The position numbers and the translations under genes are program-made. 64,000 nt of DNA from Candidatus Methylomirabilota bacterium (lineage in GTDB: Bacteria; Methylomirabilota; Methylomirabilia; Rokubacteriales; CSP1-6): the NCBI GenBank assembly GCA_035709005.1, contig DASTFB010000071.1:1-64000 (forward strand). Direction: 5' to 3'. Below, one piece after another: positions 54,477 through 63,764 of this stretch. Below the pieces are notes generated by a model. That model searched no databases and was not told where the DNA came from. It worked only from the letters and a program-made list of their open reading frames with translations. Numbering within the stretch: the first letter of the stretch is position 1; each line of letters starts with the position of its first letter.

Positions 54477-55090
54477 GCCTGTGCCTGGTCACCGATCGCG
54501 CCCAGACCAGCGGCCGGGACCTCGTCGACGTCGTCCGTGAGTGCCTGGCCGCGGGCCTGCCCGCGCTGCAGCTGAGGGAGAAAGACCTGGGAGCTGCCGA
54601 GTTGGCCCGGCTGGGCCGGGCCCTTCGCGTGGCGACGACCGAGCACGGCGCGGCGCTGATCATCAACGATCGCGTCGACGTGGCGCTCGCCGTCGGCGCC
54701 GACGGCGTGCAGCGCACCTCCACGTCACTGGCCGTGGCCGATATCGTGACCATCGCCGACAAGCGCCTGCGGGTCGGCGCCTCCGTCCACGGCCTCGAGG
54801 AGGCCATGGAGGCCGCCGAGGCCGGGGCGGACTGGATCGTGTTCGGTCCCGTCTACGACACTCCGTCCAAGCGCGCCTACGGGCCGGCCCAGGGCCTGCA
54901 GGCATTGGAGCGGGTGAGCCGGGGCGTCAGAGTTCCGGTGATCGCCATCGGCGGCATCACGCCCGAGCGCGTGGGCGAGGTGCGTCGGGCCGGTGCTCGC
55001 GGCGTCGCCGCGATCTCGGCCATTCTGGCCGCCCCGTCGCCGGCCCGCGCCACTCGGCACTTTCTCGAGGCCCTCGATATGGCCAAGTGA
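54464..55090 (+). CDS. thiE: Thiamine-phosphate synthase ThiE
   Basis: A 208-residue TIM-barrel enzyme that joins the thiazole and pyrimidine moieties. Motifs: [42 protein letters not shown] and [10 protein letters not shown]. The TTG at 54464 overlaps thiG by 13 bases and has GGAGGG ahead of it. thiC and thiD are not in the window. Confidence 0.93.
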   Translation: MDQLSLCLVTDRAQTSGRDLVDVVRECLAAGLPALQLREKDLGAAELARLGRALRVATTEHGAALIINDRVDVALAVGADGVQRTSTSLAVADIVTIADKRLRVGASVHGLEEAMEAAEAGADWIVFGPVYDTPSKRAYGPAQGLQALERVSRGVRVPVIAIGGITPERVGEVRRAGARGVAAISAILAAPSPARATRHFLEALDMAK

Positions 55091-55214
55091 TGGCGACGCC
55101 TGACGTGATGGAACAGGATCCGACTCCAATAGATCCACGAGAGTCACGCAGCCACACGCACCCAGGGCAGGCCACCCACGGCCCGACCCGGGCTCGCGGC
55201 CCCCGCTACAACAG

Positions 55215-56327
55215 ATGAAGCTCATCGTCGTCGGCGGCGGAGTGATCGGCTGCGCCACGGCCTGGGAGCTGGCCAGGGCCGGCTGCGCGGTGACCCTCGT
55301 GGAGCGAGCCCTGCCCGGCGCCGAGGCATCCGGGGCCGCCGCGGGCATGGTGGCCCCGCTCGGCGAGTCGGCGCCGGCACCGTTCCGCGACCTCTCCATC
55401 GCGAGCTGGCGGCTCTTCCCCGAGGTCGCCCGTGCGCTCCATGAGAGTACCGGCATGGACGTGGAGCACATGACGCGGGGGACGATCTACCCGCTCTACT
55501 CCGCCCACGACGTGCGGGAGGCGCAGGCCCGCGCCGCCCAGGCGATCGGATCCGAGCTGGGCGTGGAAGCCTGGGACCGTACCGAGCTCCAGGCCCGCGA
55601 GCCGGCGCTCTCGGCCAAGGTGAACGGGGCGATGTTCGTGCGCGGCGATCACTGGGTCAACAACCAGCGGCTGGTCGTCGCCTACGCGCAGGCAGCGGCC
55701 GGCGCGGGCGTCGTCGTCCGCACCGGATGCGCCGTGTCTCAAGTCGTGATCGAGGGGGCTCGCGCCCGTGGCGTGATCGTCGAGGGCGAACGCCTGGATG
55801 CCGACGGGGTGCTCCTGGCCGCCGGAGCGTGGACGGCGGGCCTGACCGCGTCCTTCGGCCAGCGCTTGCCCGTGGAGCCGCGCCGCGGGCAGATGGTCGC
55901 CCTGGCCGCTGTGCCGCCGGTGGTACACCACTGTATCCACGCCGATGCCGTGTATCTGGTGCCCCGGCCGTCCGGCGAACTGCTCATCGGGGCGACGGTC
56001 GAGCGCGTGGGCTTTCGGCGGGCGGTGACGGCGGAGGGTATGGCTGGACTGCTCGGCGCGGCGATCGAGCTGGTGCCGGCGCTGGCCGCGCTGCCGATCG
56101 CCCGGACGTGGTGCGGATTCAGGCCGTGGGCCCCCGACAGCTTGCCCGTTCTGGGGCCGTGGCCTGATGTCGAGGGTTTGTGGGTGGCGACCGCCCACTT
56201 CCGCAACGGCATCCTCCTCGCCCCGATCACGGCCCGGATGATGACCGAGTGGATCGTGAAGGGGCGGCCGTCCATGTCCCTCGAGGCGTTTCTCCCCGAC
56301 CGACTTCTGAGAGGCCGCCAGCAATGA
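55215..56327 (+). CDS. thiO: Glycine oxidase ThiO
   Basis: A 370-residue FAD-dependent DAO-family protein (Rossmann motif VVGGGVIGCATAWELA) that supplies dehydroglycine for the thiazole. C-terminal WCGFRPWAPDSLPVLGP and HFRNGILLAPITA are typical of ThiO. An aerobic ThiO implies that oxygen-dependent thiazole synthesis is used rather than ThiH. It lies 124 bases after thiE. Confidence 0.93.
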   Translation: MKLIVVGGGVIGCATAWELARAGCAVTLVERALPGAEASGAAAGMVAPLGESAPAPFRDLSIASWRLFPEVARALHESTGMDVEHMTRGTIYPLYSAHDVREAQARAAQAIGSELGVEAWDRTELQAREPALSAKVNGAMFVRGDHWVNNQRLVVAYAQAAAGAGVVVRTGCAVSQVVIEGARARGVIVEGERLDADGVLLAAGAWTAGLTASFGQRLPVEPRRGQMVALAAVPPVVHHCIHADAVYLVPRPSGELLIGATVERVGFRRAVTAEGMAGLLGAAIELVPALAALPIARTWCGFRPWAPDSLPVLGPWPDVEGLWVATAHFRNGILLAPITARMMTEWIVKGRPSMSLEAFLPDRLLRGRQQ

Positions 56328-57652
56328 CGAAAGACGAGCTCAAGCAGCGGGTGTGGGAGGCCATCGACCGGCGAAGCGAAGACATCATCGGGCTCGGCGA
56401 GCGCATCCGGCGCCACCCCGAGCTGGGCTTCAAGGAATTCACGACCGCCCGGCTAGTGGAGGACACGCTGGCCAAGCTCGGTCTGTCCGCCCGGCCGGGG
56501 CTGGCCATCACGGGCGTTCGCGCCGATCTCGCAGGGCGGGGCGGCGCCGGTCCGACGCTGGCCCTTCTCGCCGAGCTGGACGCCCTCGTCGTGGCAGGCC
56601 ATCCCGAGGCCGATCCCCGGACGGGAGCGGCCCACGCCTGCGGTCACAACGCGCAGATCGCGGGGCTGCTCGGCTGCGCCATGGGACTGACCGACCCGCA
56701 GGTCAGCGAGCACTTGGCCGGCCGGGTCGTCTTCTTCGCGGTCCCCGCCGAGGAGTACGGCGACATCGAGTGGCGAGTAAGCCAGGCGCGGGAGGGCAAG
56801 CTGGAGTTCCTGGGCGGCAAGCCCGAGCTCCTTCGCCTCGGTCACTTCGATGACGTCGACCTCGCCATGATGATCCACACGACCTCCCGCGCCGAGGACG
56901 GCAAGGCCGGCGTCCCCGCCTCCAACAACGGCTGCATCGTGAAGACGGTCCGCTATCTGGGACGGGCCGCCCACGCCGGCGGCGCGCCCCACCGGGGGAT
57001 CAATGCCCTCTACGCGGCCCAGATCGGTCTGATGGCCATCAACGCCATCCGTGAGACGTTCCGTGACGAAGACACCATCCGGGTGCATCCCATCATCACC
57101 CATGGCGGCTCGCAGGTGAACGTCATCCCCAGTGAGGTGCGGATCGAGACCTACGTGCGCGGGCGTAGCGTGGAGGCCATCGGCGACGCCAACGTGAAGG
57201 TCGATCGCGCCTTGCGAGCGGGCGCCCTGGCTCTGGGCGCCCGAGTGGAGATCGAGACGCTGCCCGGCTACATGCCCATGCGCTGCGATCCTGTGATGGC
57301 GCACCAGTTTCGCGTCGACGCCGTGCGCCTGGTCGGTGAAGGGCACTACCGGGAGATCGGCCACCGTACCGGCTCCACCGACATGGGCGACCTCAGCCAG
57401 GTCATGCCGGTGCTGCATCCCTACATCGGTGGCGCGCGCGGCACCGGCCACGGCCCGGACTTCGAGATCGTCGACAAGCCGCTCGCCTACGTGACGCCGG
57501 CCAAGGCCCTGGCGGCCATGGCCATCGACATGCTGGCGCAGGGCGCTGCCGGCGCCCGCGCGGTGCTCGGCCAGGCGAAGCCCCCGATGACGCGCGAGCA
57601 GTACCTGGCCTTCCAGCGCGGGACCGCGACCCGGGAGCTCTTCGAGGGCTGA
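56324..57652 (+). CDS. M20-family amidohydrolase
   Basis: A 442-residue metallopeptidase of the IAA-amino-acid hydrolase/HipO group. Metal-site motifs are LLAELDAL, ACGHNAQIAGLLG, VPAEEYGD and AHAGGAPHRGINAL. It probably cleaves an N-acyl or aminoacyl amide. It overlaps thiO by four bases, but a role in thiamine salvage is not established. Confidence 0.92.
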   Translation: MTKDELKQRVWEAIDRRSEDIIGLGERIRRHPELGFKEFTTARLVEDTLAKLGLSARPGLAITGVRADLAGRGGAGPTLALLAELDALVVAGHPEADPRTGAAHACGHNAQIAGLLGCAMGLTDPQVSEHLAGRVVFFAVPAEEYGDIEWRVSQAREGKLEFLGGKPELLRLGHFDDVDLAMMIHTTSRAEDGKAGVPASNNGCIVKTVRYLGRAAHAGGAPHRGINALYAAQIGLMAINAIRETFRDEDTIRVHPIITHGGSQVNVIPSEVRIETYVRGRSVEAIGDANVKVDRALRAGALALGARVEIETLPGYMPMRCDPVMAHQFRVDAVRLVGEGHYREIGHRTGSTDMGDLSQVMPVLHPYIGGARGTGHGPDFEIVDKPLAYVTPAKALAAMAIDMLAQGAAGARAVLGQAKPPMTREQYLAFQRGTATRELFEG

Positions 57653-57657
57653 GCCCG

Positions 57658-58461
57658 GTGTACGGCAAGAGCGCCAGCGACTTCCCCCAGCGCGTGGTCT
57701 GTCTGACCGCGGAGACTGCCGAGATCGCGTTCCTCGTCGGAGCCGGCGACCGGGTCGTCGGCGTGCCGGGGACGGCTCGACGCCCGGAGGCCGCACGGGA
57801 GCGGGCCCGGATCGGCGGCTTCACCAGCTTCCGGCTCGACCGGATCCTCGAGCTCGAGCCCGATCTGGTCCTGGCCTTCTCCGATTTACAAGCGGACGTG
57901 GTGGGCGAGCTGGTGACGGCCGGCGTCACCGTCCTGTGTACGAACCAGCGGTCGGTCGACGAGGTGCTGCGGACCATCCTGTTGATCGGCGGTGTGCTGG
58001 GCTGCGAGCCGGCCGCGCGCGAGATCGTCCAGGACATCCGCGACGAGATGAAGCAGATCCGGGAGTACTCCGCGGTGTGGCCGGACCACCCTCGCGTGTA
58101 CTTCGAGGAGTGGCCGGAGCCGCTCATCACCGGCATCCGGTGGGTCTCGGAGCTGATCGAGATCGCCGGGGGCCGTGACATCTTCGCCGAGCTTCGCGCC
58201 GAGGGCCGCGCCTCGGGACGCATCGTGCCGCCCGCGGAAGTCGTGCGGCGCGATCCCGAGATCATCCTGGCGTCCTGGTGCGGCAAGCCCGTGGAGCGCG
58301 CGACCATCGCGAGCCGCCCGGGCTGGCAATCGATCTCGGCCGTCAAGCAGGGCCAGATCCACGAGCTGTCGGGCAACGATATCCTGGCTCCGGGACCGTC
58401 GTTGATGGTGGGGCTGCGGCGCATTCACGAGATCGTCCAGGCCTTCCAGGCGTCCGGCTAG
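57658..58461 (+). CDS. BtuF-like cobalamin/metal-chelate binding protein without signal peptide
   Basis: A 267-residue periplasmic-binding-protein type III fold: RVVCLTAETAEIAFLVGAGDRVVGV, RLDRILELEPDLVLAF, VTVLCTNQRSVDEVLRTILLIGG and IIL. There is no signal peptide or lipobox at the GTG 57658 start, unlike normal BtuF. No ABC permease or ATPase gene is adjacent. It may act in the cytoplasm. Confidence 0.85.
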   Translation: MYGKSASDFPQRVVCLTAETAEIAFLVGAGDRVVGVPGTARRPEAARERARIGGFTSFRLDRILELEPDLVLAFSDLQADVVGELVTAGVTVLCTNQRSVDEVLRTILLIGGVLGCEPAAREIVQDIRDEMKQIREYSAVWPDHPRVYFEEWPEPLITGIRWVSELIEIAGGRDIFAELRAEGRASGRIVPPAEVVRRDPEIILASWCGKPVERATIASRPGWQSISAVKQGQIHELSGNDILAPGPSLMVGLRRIHEIVQAFQASG

Positions 58462-58568
58462 AAGCGTAAGCTTGGAGCAGGGTTCCGGAGCACCCTGAAA
58501 AATGTTGGGGGGCCGGCCGCGTCGGGCTAGGATTGGCCCTCCGTGACCGATCCCCGAGGAGTCGATCG

Positions 58569-60014
58569 ATGACCGACCTCTCGCGCGCTCACCCCGAGCG
58601 CTTCTTCGCCGATCGCTTTGCCCTTACCCCGGGGTTGATGGAACGCCTGATCGGCTCGGCTCTGGTCGGCCGGGTGGACGATGCCGACGTGTACCTCGAG
58701 TATCGCGTGAGCGAGGAGTTGGTCCTCGAGGAGAACGTGGTGCGGAAGGCTGCCCGCCACGTCAGCCAAGGGGCGGGAATACGAGCCCAGGCGGGCGTCC
58801 GGACCGGCTACGCCCACACCGACGACATCTCGATGCGCAACCTGGAGGAGGCGGCGCGCCAGGCCCGCGCCATCGCCGCCGAGTCTCACTCTTCCGGGGT
58901 GGTGGCCGTCGCCGGCGGGAGGCCACACGATCTGTACGCGTTGGCCGAGTCGCCCGTGGCCACCCGGCTCGAGCGCAAGCTGGAGCTCCTGCGATCGATC
59001 GATGGGGCGGCGCGCGCGGCCGACCCGCGGGTGCGCCAGGTCATCGTCACCCTGGCCAGCGAGGACGTGGTCATGTTAGTCGTCACCGCCGCCGGCTGGA
59101 GCGTGGGCGACGTCCGGCCGCTCACCCGGCTCAATGTCACCGTGATCGCCGAAGAAGGCGCCAGGCGCGAGGTCGGCACCTACGGCGGTGGCGGTCGCGT
59201 GACCTTCGACTTCTACCTCGAGGACGAGCGCTGGCGGCGCTTCGCGATAGAAGCGGCGCGCCAGGCCACGCTCAAGCTCACCGCCGTGGAGACGCCGGCC
59301 GGGACGATGACCGTGGTCCTCGCCCCCGGCTGGCCGGGGATCCTGCTGCACGAGGCGGTCGGCCACGGGCTCGAGGGAGATTTCAACCGCAAAGGCGTCT
59401 CGGCGTTCGCCGGGCGGCTGGGTCAGAAGGTGGCCTCGGAGCTGGTGACGGTCGTCGACGACGGCACGCTGCCCAACCGGCGAGGATCGTTGAACGTCGA
59501 CGACGAGGGCACGCCGACTTCGCGGACCCTGCTGATCGAGAACGGCGTGCTGCGAGGCTACATGCAGGACAAGCTCAATGCCCGGTTGATGGGAATGCGA
59601 CCCACCGGCAACGGCCGGCGCGAGTCCTACGCGCATCCGCCGCTGCCCCGCATGACGAACACCTTCATGCTGGCCGGCGAGGACTCCGCCGAGGACATCA
59701 TCGGCTCGGTGGCGCACGGCCTCTACGCCGTGTCCTTCGGCGGCGGGCAGGTCGACATCACGAGCGGCAAGTTCGTCTTCTCGGCCAGCGAGGCGTACCT
59801 CATCGAGAGCGGCCGAGTCACCGCTCCCGTCAAGGGAGCCACGCTGATCGGCAACGGTCCGGATGCCCTGACCCGGGTGAGCCGGGTCGGGGCCGACTTG
59901 CGCCTGGACGAGGGGATCGGCACCTGCGGCAAGGACGGGCAATCTGTCCCCGTGGGTGTCGGCTTGCCCACGATCCGGATCGACGGCATGACGGTGGGTG
60001 GCACACAGGTATGA
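58569..60014 (+). CDS. tldD: TldD metalloprotease subunit
   Basis: A 481-residue subunit of the TldD/TldE complex. It has the zinc motif HEAVGHGLEGDF (HExxxH) near residue 261 and the conserved C-terminal GGGQVDITSGKFVFSASEAY. The complex processes peptides, including RiPP leaders and CcdA. It overlaps tldE by four bases. Confidence 0.95.
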   Translation: MTDLSRAHPERFFADRFALTPGLMERLIGSALVGRVDDADVYLEYRVSEELVLEENVVRKAARHVSQGAGIRAQAGVRTGYAHTDDISMRNLEEAARQARAIAAESHSSGVVAVAGGRPHDLYALAESPVATRLERKLELLRSIDGAARAADPRVRQVIVTLASEDVVMLVVTAAGWSVGDVRPLTRLNVTVIAEEGARREVGTYGGGGRVTFDFYLEDERWRRFAIEAARQATLKLTAVETPAGTMTVVLAPGWPGILLHEAVGHGLEGDFNRKGVSAFAGRLGQKVASELVTVVDDGTLPNRRGSLNVDDEGTPTSRTLLIENGVLRGYMQDKLNARLMGMRPTGNGRRESYAHPPLPRMTNTFMLAGEDSAEDIIGSVAHGLYAVSFGGGQVDITSGKFVFSASEAYLIESGRVTAPVKGATLIGNGPDALTRVSRVGADLRLDEGIGTCGKDGQSVPVGVGLPTIRIDGMTVGGTQV

Positions 60015-61357
60015 GCACGGCGGCCACCGACGTGCTCCGCGCCCTGCTCGAGCGCGCCACGGCTCGCGGCGCCACCGCGGCCGACGCGCTGCTCGTCGAG
60101 GACCGGCACTTCAGCGCCACCGTGCGCCTGGGCGAGGTGGACACCGTGGCGCACGCCCGGGACCAGCGCCTGTCCCTGCGCGTCTTCTCCGGTCGGGCGT
60201 CGGCGGCGGCCTCTACGTCCGATCTCTCGGCGGCGGCGCTGGAACAGGTCGTCGACGAGGCGACGAGGCTCGCCAGGGTCACCGCCGAAGACCCCTGCGC
60301 CGGCCTGCCCGATCCCGGCGAGCTCGCCGGTGCGCCGCCCGATCTGGACCTGCACGACCGGGACGGACACGACTCGGGGCCGGAAGCGAAGATCGAGATC
60401 GCCCGGCGGGCCGAGGCTGCCGCCCTCGGGCTCGACACCCGGCTGACGAACTCCGACGGGGCCGAATGCTGGGACCGCCAGGCGCGCTACGCCTACGCGA
60501 CGTCCGCCGGCTTCGCGGCCACGTATCTGACCTCCGGCTTCGGACTGAGCGTCGCCCCGATCGCCTCCAGCAACGGCGAGATGCAGCGCGACGGCTGGTA
60601 CTCGATGGCCCGGAAGCGAGCCCGGTTGGACGCGCCGGAGGCGGTGGGACGAGTGGCCGCCGAGCGGGCGCTGCGACGTCTGGGCGCCCGCAAGGCCCGG
60701 ACGGCCGAGGTGCCGGTGGTCTTCGATACGGAGACCGCGGCCAGCCTGGTCCGCAGCGTCGCCGCCGCCGCCGCCGGGCCCAGCCTCTATCGCCGCGCGT
60801 CGTTCTTGTGCGATCGTCTCGGCTCGCGGATCGCCGCCCCCGTGGTGACGATCGTCGATGACGGGACGATCCTCGGCGCGCTCGGCTCGCGGCCGTTCGA
60901 CGGCGAAGGGCTGCCCACCCGGCGCACCGTCATCGTCCGAGACGGGGTGCTGGAATCGTATCTGCTGGACAGCTACAGCGCGCGCAAGCTGGGACTGAGC
61001 TCCACGCACCACGCCGGACGCGACGGCAGCGGGATGACGGTGGTCCCCACCAACCTCATGCTGCTGCCGGGCCCGGCCGCACCCGAGGAACTGATCGCGT
61101 CGGTGCCCAATGGCCTCTACGTCACCGAGCTCATCGGCTTCGGGGTGAACGGGGTCACCGGCGACTATTCGCGGGGGGCGGCGGGACTGTGGATCGAGAA
61201 CGGCCGGCTGGCCTATCCGGTCGAGGAGATCACGATCGCCGGCAACCTGCTCGAGATGCTGATGGCGATCGACGGTGTCGGGAACGATCTCGTGCTGCGC
61301 GACCGCACGGCGTCGCCGACGGTGAAGATCGCTCGCATGGTGGTCGCCGGGAACTGA
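60011..61357 (+). CDS. tldE: TldE/PmbA subunit
   Basis: A 448-residue partner of TldD without the zinc motif, as expected for TldE/PmbA. Conserved features: TSAGFAATYLTSGFGLSVAPIASSNGEMQRDGWYS and FGVNGVTGDYSRGAAGLWIENG. ATG overlaps the tldD stop (ATGA). Confidence 0.95.
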   Translation: MSTAATDVLRALLERATARGATAADALLVEDRHFSATVRLGEVDTVAHARDQRLSLRVFSGRASAAASTSDLSAAALEQVVDEATRLARVTAEDPCAGLPDPGELAGAPPDLDLHDRDGHDSGPEAKIEIARRAEAAALGLDTRLTNSDGAECWDRQARYAYATSAGFAATYLTSGFGLSVAPIASSNGEMQRDGWYSMARKRARLDAPEAVGRVAAERALRRLGARKARTAEVPVVFDTETAASLVRSVAAAAAGPSLYRRASFLCDRLGSRIAAPVVTIVDDGTILGALGSRPFDGEGLPTRRTVIVRDGVLESYLLDSYSARKLGLSSTHHAGRDGSGMTVVPTNLMLLPGPAAPEELIASVPNGLYVTELIGFGVNGVTGDYSRGAAGLWIENGRLAYPVEEITIAGNLLEMLMAIDGVGNDLVLRDRTASPTVKIARMVVAGN

Positions 61358-61365
61358 GCACGGCG

Positions 61366-62151
61366 ATGATCATCGACAGCCACTGCCATCTTCACGACAC
61401 GGCCTTCGCCGACGTGCGGGAGACGCTGAAGAAGGCCCTGGTGCAGGACGTCTGGGGTGTCGTGGCGGTGGGCTGCGATCCCGATAGCAACCGGCGAACG
61501 CTGGCCGTCGCGGCGGCCCTGCCCAAAGGGGTCTGGCCGGCGCTGGGTTTCCATCCCGACCGGCCGGACCTCACCGACGCCGACCTGGACGTGCTGGAAG
61601 ACCAGCTGCGAGACCACCATTCGCAGATCGTGGCGCTCGGCGAGGTGGGGTTGCCCTGGTATTGCCTGCCCAGCGCGGCTGACCCGCTGGCCGCGATGGA
61701 GCAGGGACGTCGGCGCCTCGACCGATTGCTCGAGCTCGCGGTCAGATATGACCTCCCCGTCGTCCTGCACGCGCCCCACGGGGCAGCGGCGCCGGCGCTC
61801 GAGGCGCTCAGGCGCCACGGCATCGAGCGGGCCGTCTTCCACTGGCACAAGGCGACGCCCGATGTGACGAAGGCCATCGTGGACGCCGGCTACTTCGTGT
61901 CGGCGGGGCCCGAGGTCGTCTATCGGGATCGGGACCGCGAGCTGGTGGCCGCCGTGCCCCTGGAGGCTCTGCTCGTGGAGAGCGACGCGCCCTGGCAATA
62001 CCAGGGCGAGTTCGAAGGCCTGCCCTCGGGTCCCTGGTTCGCCGGCCGGGTGGCCGAAGAAGTGGCCAAGATCAAGCAACTACCGGTGGACGATGTCGTG
62101 TTCCGGCTGTCCAGCAACACCTGCGAGCTGTTCCACCTGCCCTGGAGTTGA
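61366..62151 (+). CDS. TatD-family hydrolase
   Basis: A 261-residue TIM-barrel metal-dependent hydrolase: IIDSHCHLHD at the start (HxH), ALGFHPD, ALGEVGLPWY, LPVVLHAPHG, FHWHKA and VESDAPW. TatD proteins are metal-dependent DNases or related phosphoesterases. It follows tldE by eight bases. Confidence 0.88.
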   Translation: MIIDSHCHLHDTAFADVRETLKKALVQDVWGVVAVGCDPDSNRRTLAVAAALPKGVWPALGFHPDRPDLTDADLDVLEDQLRDHHSQIVALGEVGLPWYCLPSAADPLAAMEQGRRRLDRLLELAVRYDLPVVLHAPHGAAAPALEALRRHGIERAVFHWHKATPDVTKAIVDAGYFVSAGPEVVYRDRDRELVAAVPLEALLVESDAPWQYQGEFEGLPSGPWFAGRVAEEVAKIKQLPVDDVVFRLSSNTCELFHLPWS

Positions 62152-62374
62152 TCCTTCCTCGGCGGCTCAGACGGTGAACGGCGACAACCGTCGTTCCGCG
62201 GCCTCCGGACAATAGTCGTAGCGCTCCGGCTCGGCGGCGAGCCAGGGGCGGATCTCGGGCAAGAGGGCATCGAACGCTGAAGGGAGTGAGACGCGCCGCC
62301 GCCGGGACGGCGTCGGAGTGTCGCGGGGTGTCAGCGGGATGACAACTTTGTAAGGCTGTGCTAGGACTGATGGG

Positions 62375-63649
62375 ATGCGCCGCCGGTCCCTCATTGTCGT
62401 TTCAGTTCTCTTGATTCTCGCCGGCCTCAGCTGGGCCGGATGGGCCTGGCACCGTTCCCGATGGACCGTCTTCACCGACGACGCTTACGTCGAGGGCACG
62501 GTATCTCCGGTCAGCGCGAAGGTTCCCGGGCAGGTCAACGAGGTTCTCGTGGAGGAGCATCAGTCGGTGTCGGCCGGGCAGGTCCTGGTCCGGCTCGACG
62601 ATCGCGACTGGCGGGCCAAGGTCATGCAGGCCCGGGCGGCGGTGGCCATCGCCGAGCGGCGGTTCCAGGCCGCTAGCGCCCGGGTCGGACACGTACGCGA
62701 GATGGTCGCCAGCCAGCGCACGCAAGCGCGCGCTGCCACCATGCGGGCCGAGGCGGCTCGCGAGTCCGCCACCCGGATGGTGGAGGCCAGCCGCGCCATC
62801 GTCGAGGCGCGGCGCGCCGCCCTGGCCTCCGCCGTGGCCGAACGTGACCGGGCCCGGGCATTTCGTGACCGTGCCGTGCAGGACCTGGGCCGGGCCCGCG
62901 AGCTGTTCGCCCGAGAGCTGGTGGCCCGGCAGTTCGTCGATCACGCCGAAGCGGAGGCCCGGGGCGCCGAGGCCCAGCTCACAGCCGCCGACGAGCGCGT
63001 GGCCCAGGGGCAGCGGGATCTGGAGACGGCGCAGGCCGACTCGCGGATGCGCGAGGCAGGCTTCGAGCCGCAGCAGCTGGGCCTGCAGACGGCGCAGGCG
63101 CGTATCGTCGATGCCCGCGCCCAGCAGCAGCAGGCTGATGCCTTGGTGCAGGAGGTGCGCGTGCGCGAGGCCGAGCGCGATCTGGCCCAGGCGCAACTCA
63201 AGGAAGCGGAGGCGGACCTGGCCCTGTCCCTCTTGAACCTGGAGCACACGGCGATCGTCGCCCCGCTCAGCGGCGTCGTGGCGCGCAAGGCGGTCGAAGT
63301 CGGTCAGGTCGTTCAGGTCGGGCAACCGCTGCTGGCGGTGGTGGCGCTGCACGACGTCTGGGTGGTGGCGAACTTCAAAGAAACCCAGCTCCGGCGCATT
63401 CGTCCCGGCATGACGGCCGACGTCGTCGTCGATACGTTCCCGGATCGGATGTACCGGGGCACCGTGGACTCGATCAGCGCGGGAACTGGCTCGCGCTTCT
63501 CCATCCTGCCCCCTGAGAACGCCAGCGGTAACTGGGTGAAGGTCGTGCAGCGCGTGCCCGTCAAAATCCTCTTGTCGCCGTCCGAGACGACCAACCCGCA
63601 CACCTTGCGCGCCGGCATGTCGGTCGGCGTCACCGTTCGCCTCCGCTGA
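62375..63649 (+). CDS. HlyD/EmrA-type membrane fusion protein
   Basis: A 424-residue protein with one N-terminal helix (about 8-25), a lipoyl half (VSPVSAKVPGQVNEVLVEEHQSVSAGQVLVRLDDRD), a long coiled-coil hairpin (about 75-275, with many Ala/Arg/Glu/Gln), the second lipoyl half (TAIVAPLSGVVARKAVEVGQVVQVGQPLLAVVAL) and a beta-barrel end. It links an inner-membrane exporter to an outer-membrane channel. The permease is not in the window. Confidence 0.92.
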   Translation: MRRRSLIVVSVLLILAGLSWAGWAWHRSRWTVFTDDAYVEGTVSPVSAKVPGQVNEVLVEEHQSVSAGQVLVRLDDRDWRAKVMQARAAVAIAERRFQAASARVGHVREMVASQRTQARAATMRAEAARESATRMVEASRAIVEARRAALASAVAERDRARAFRDRAVQDLGRARELFARELVARQFVDHAEAEARGAEAQLTAADERVAQGQRDLETAQADSRMREAGFEPQQLGLQTAQARIVDARAQQQQADALVQEVRVREAERDLAQAQLKEAEADLALSLLNLEHTAIVAPLSGVVARKAVEVGQVVQVGQPLLAVVALHDVWVVANFKETQLRRIRPGMTADVVVDTFPDRMYRGTVDSISAGTGSRFSILPPENASGNWVKVVQRVPVKILLSPSETTNPHTLRAGMSVGVTVRLR

Positions 63650-63659
63650 GCGTCGCGCG

Positions 63660-63676
63660 GGTGTAACAACTACACC
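63660..63676. promoter_or_regulatory. 17-bp palindrome GGTGTA-ACAAC-TACACC
   Basis: A perfect 6-bp dyad with five-base spacer, ten bases after the HlyD-family stop and about 90 bases before the next ATG. It could be an operator of the next gene or part of a termination signal; the regulator is unknown. Confidence 0.3.
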
Positions 63677-63764
63677 GCTTCGGCAAAAATCTTCTCAGGG
63701 CTCGGGAGAATTCGATTTCTGGCGCTGTCCAGCCTGGCCGGACGGTGCTAGCATCGTGCGTCGC

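Noticed and set aside
55091-55218. 42-codon frame between thiE and thiO
   Set aside because: No ribosome binding site, low-complexity composition and no homology that I recognise.
62167-62475. Possible small minus-strand gene ending in ERRLSPFTV
   Set aside because: It would overlap the start of the HlyD-family gene head to head, has no ribosome binding site and no recognised motif. The 223 bases between tatD and the HlyD-family gene otherwise show nothing clear.
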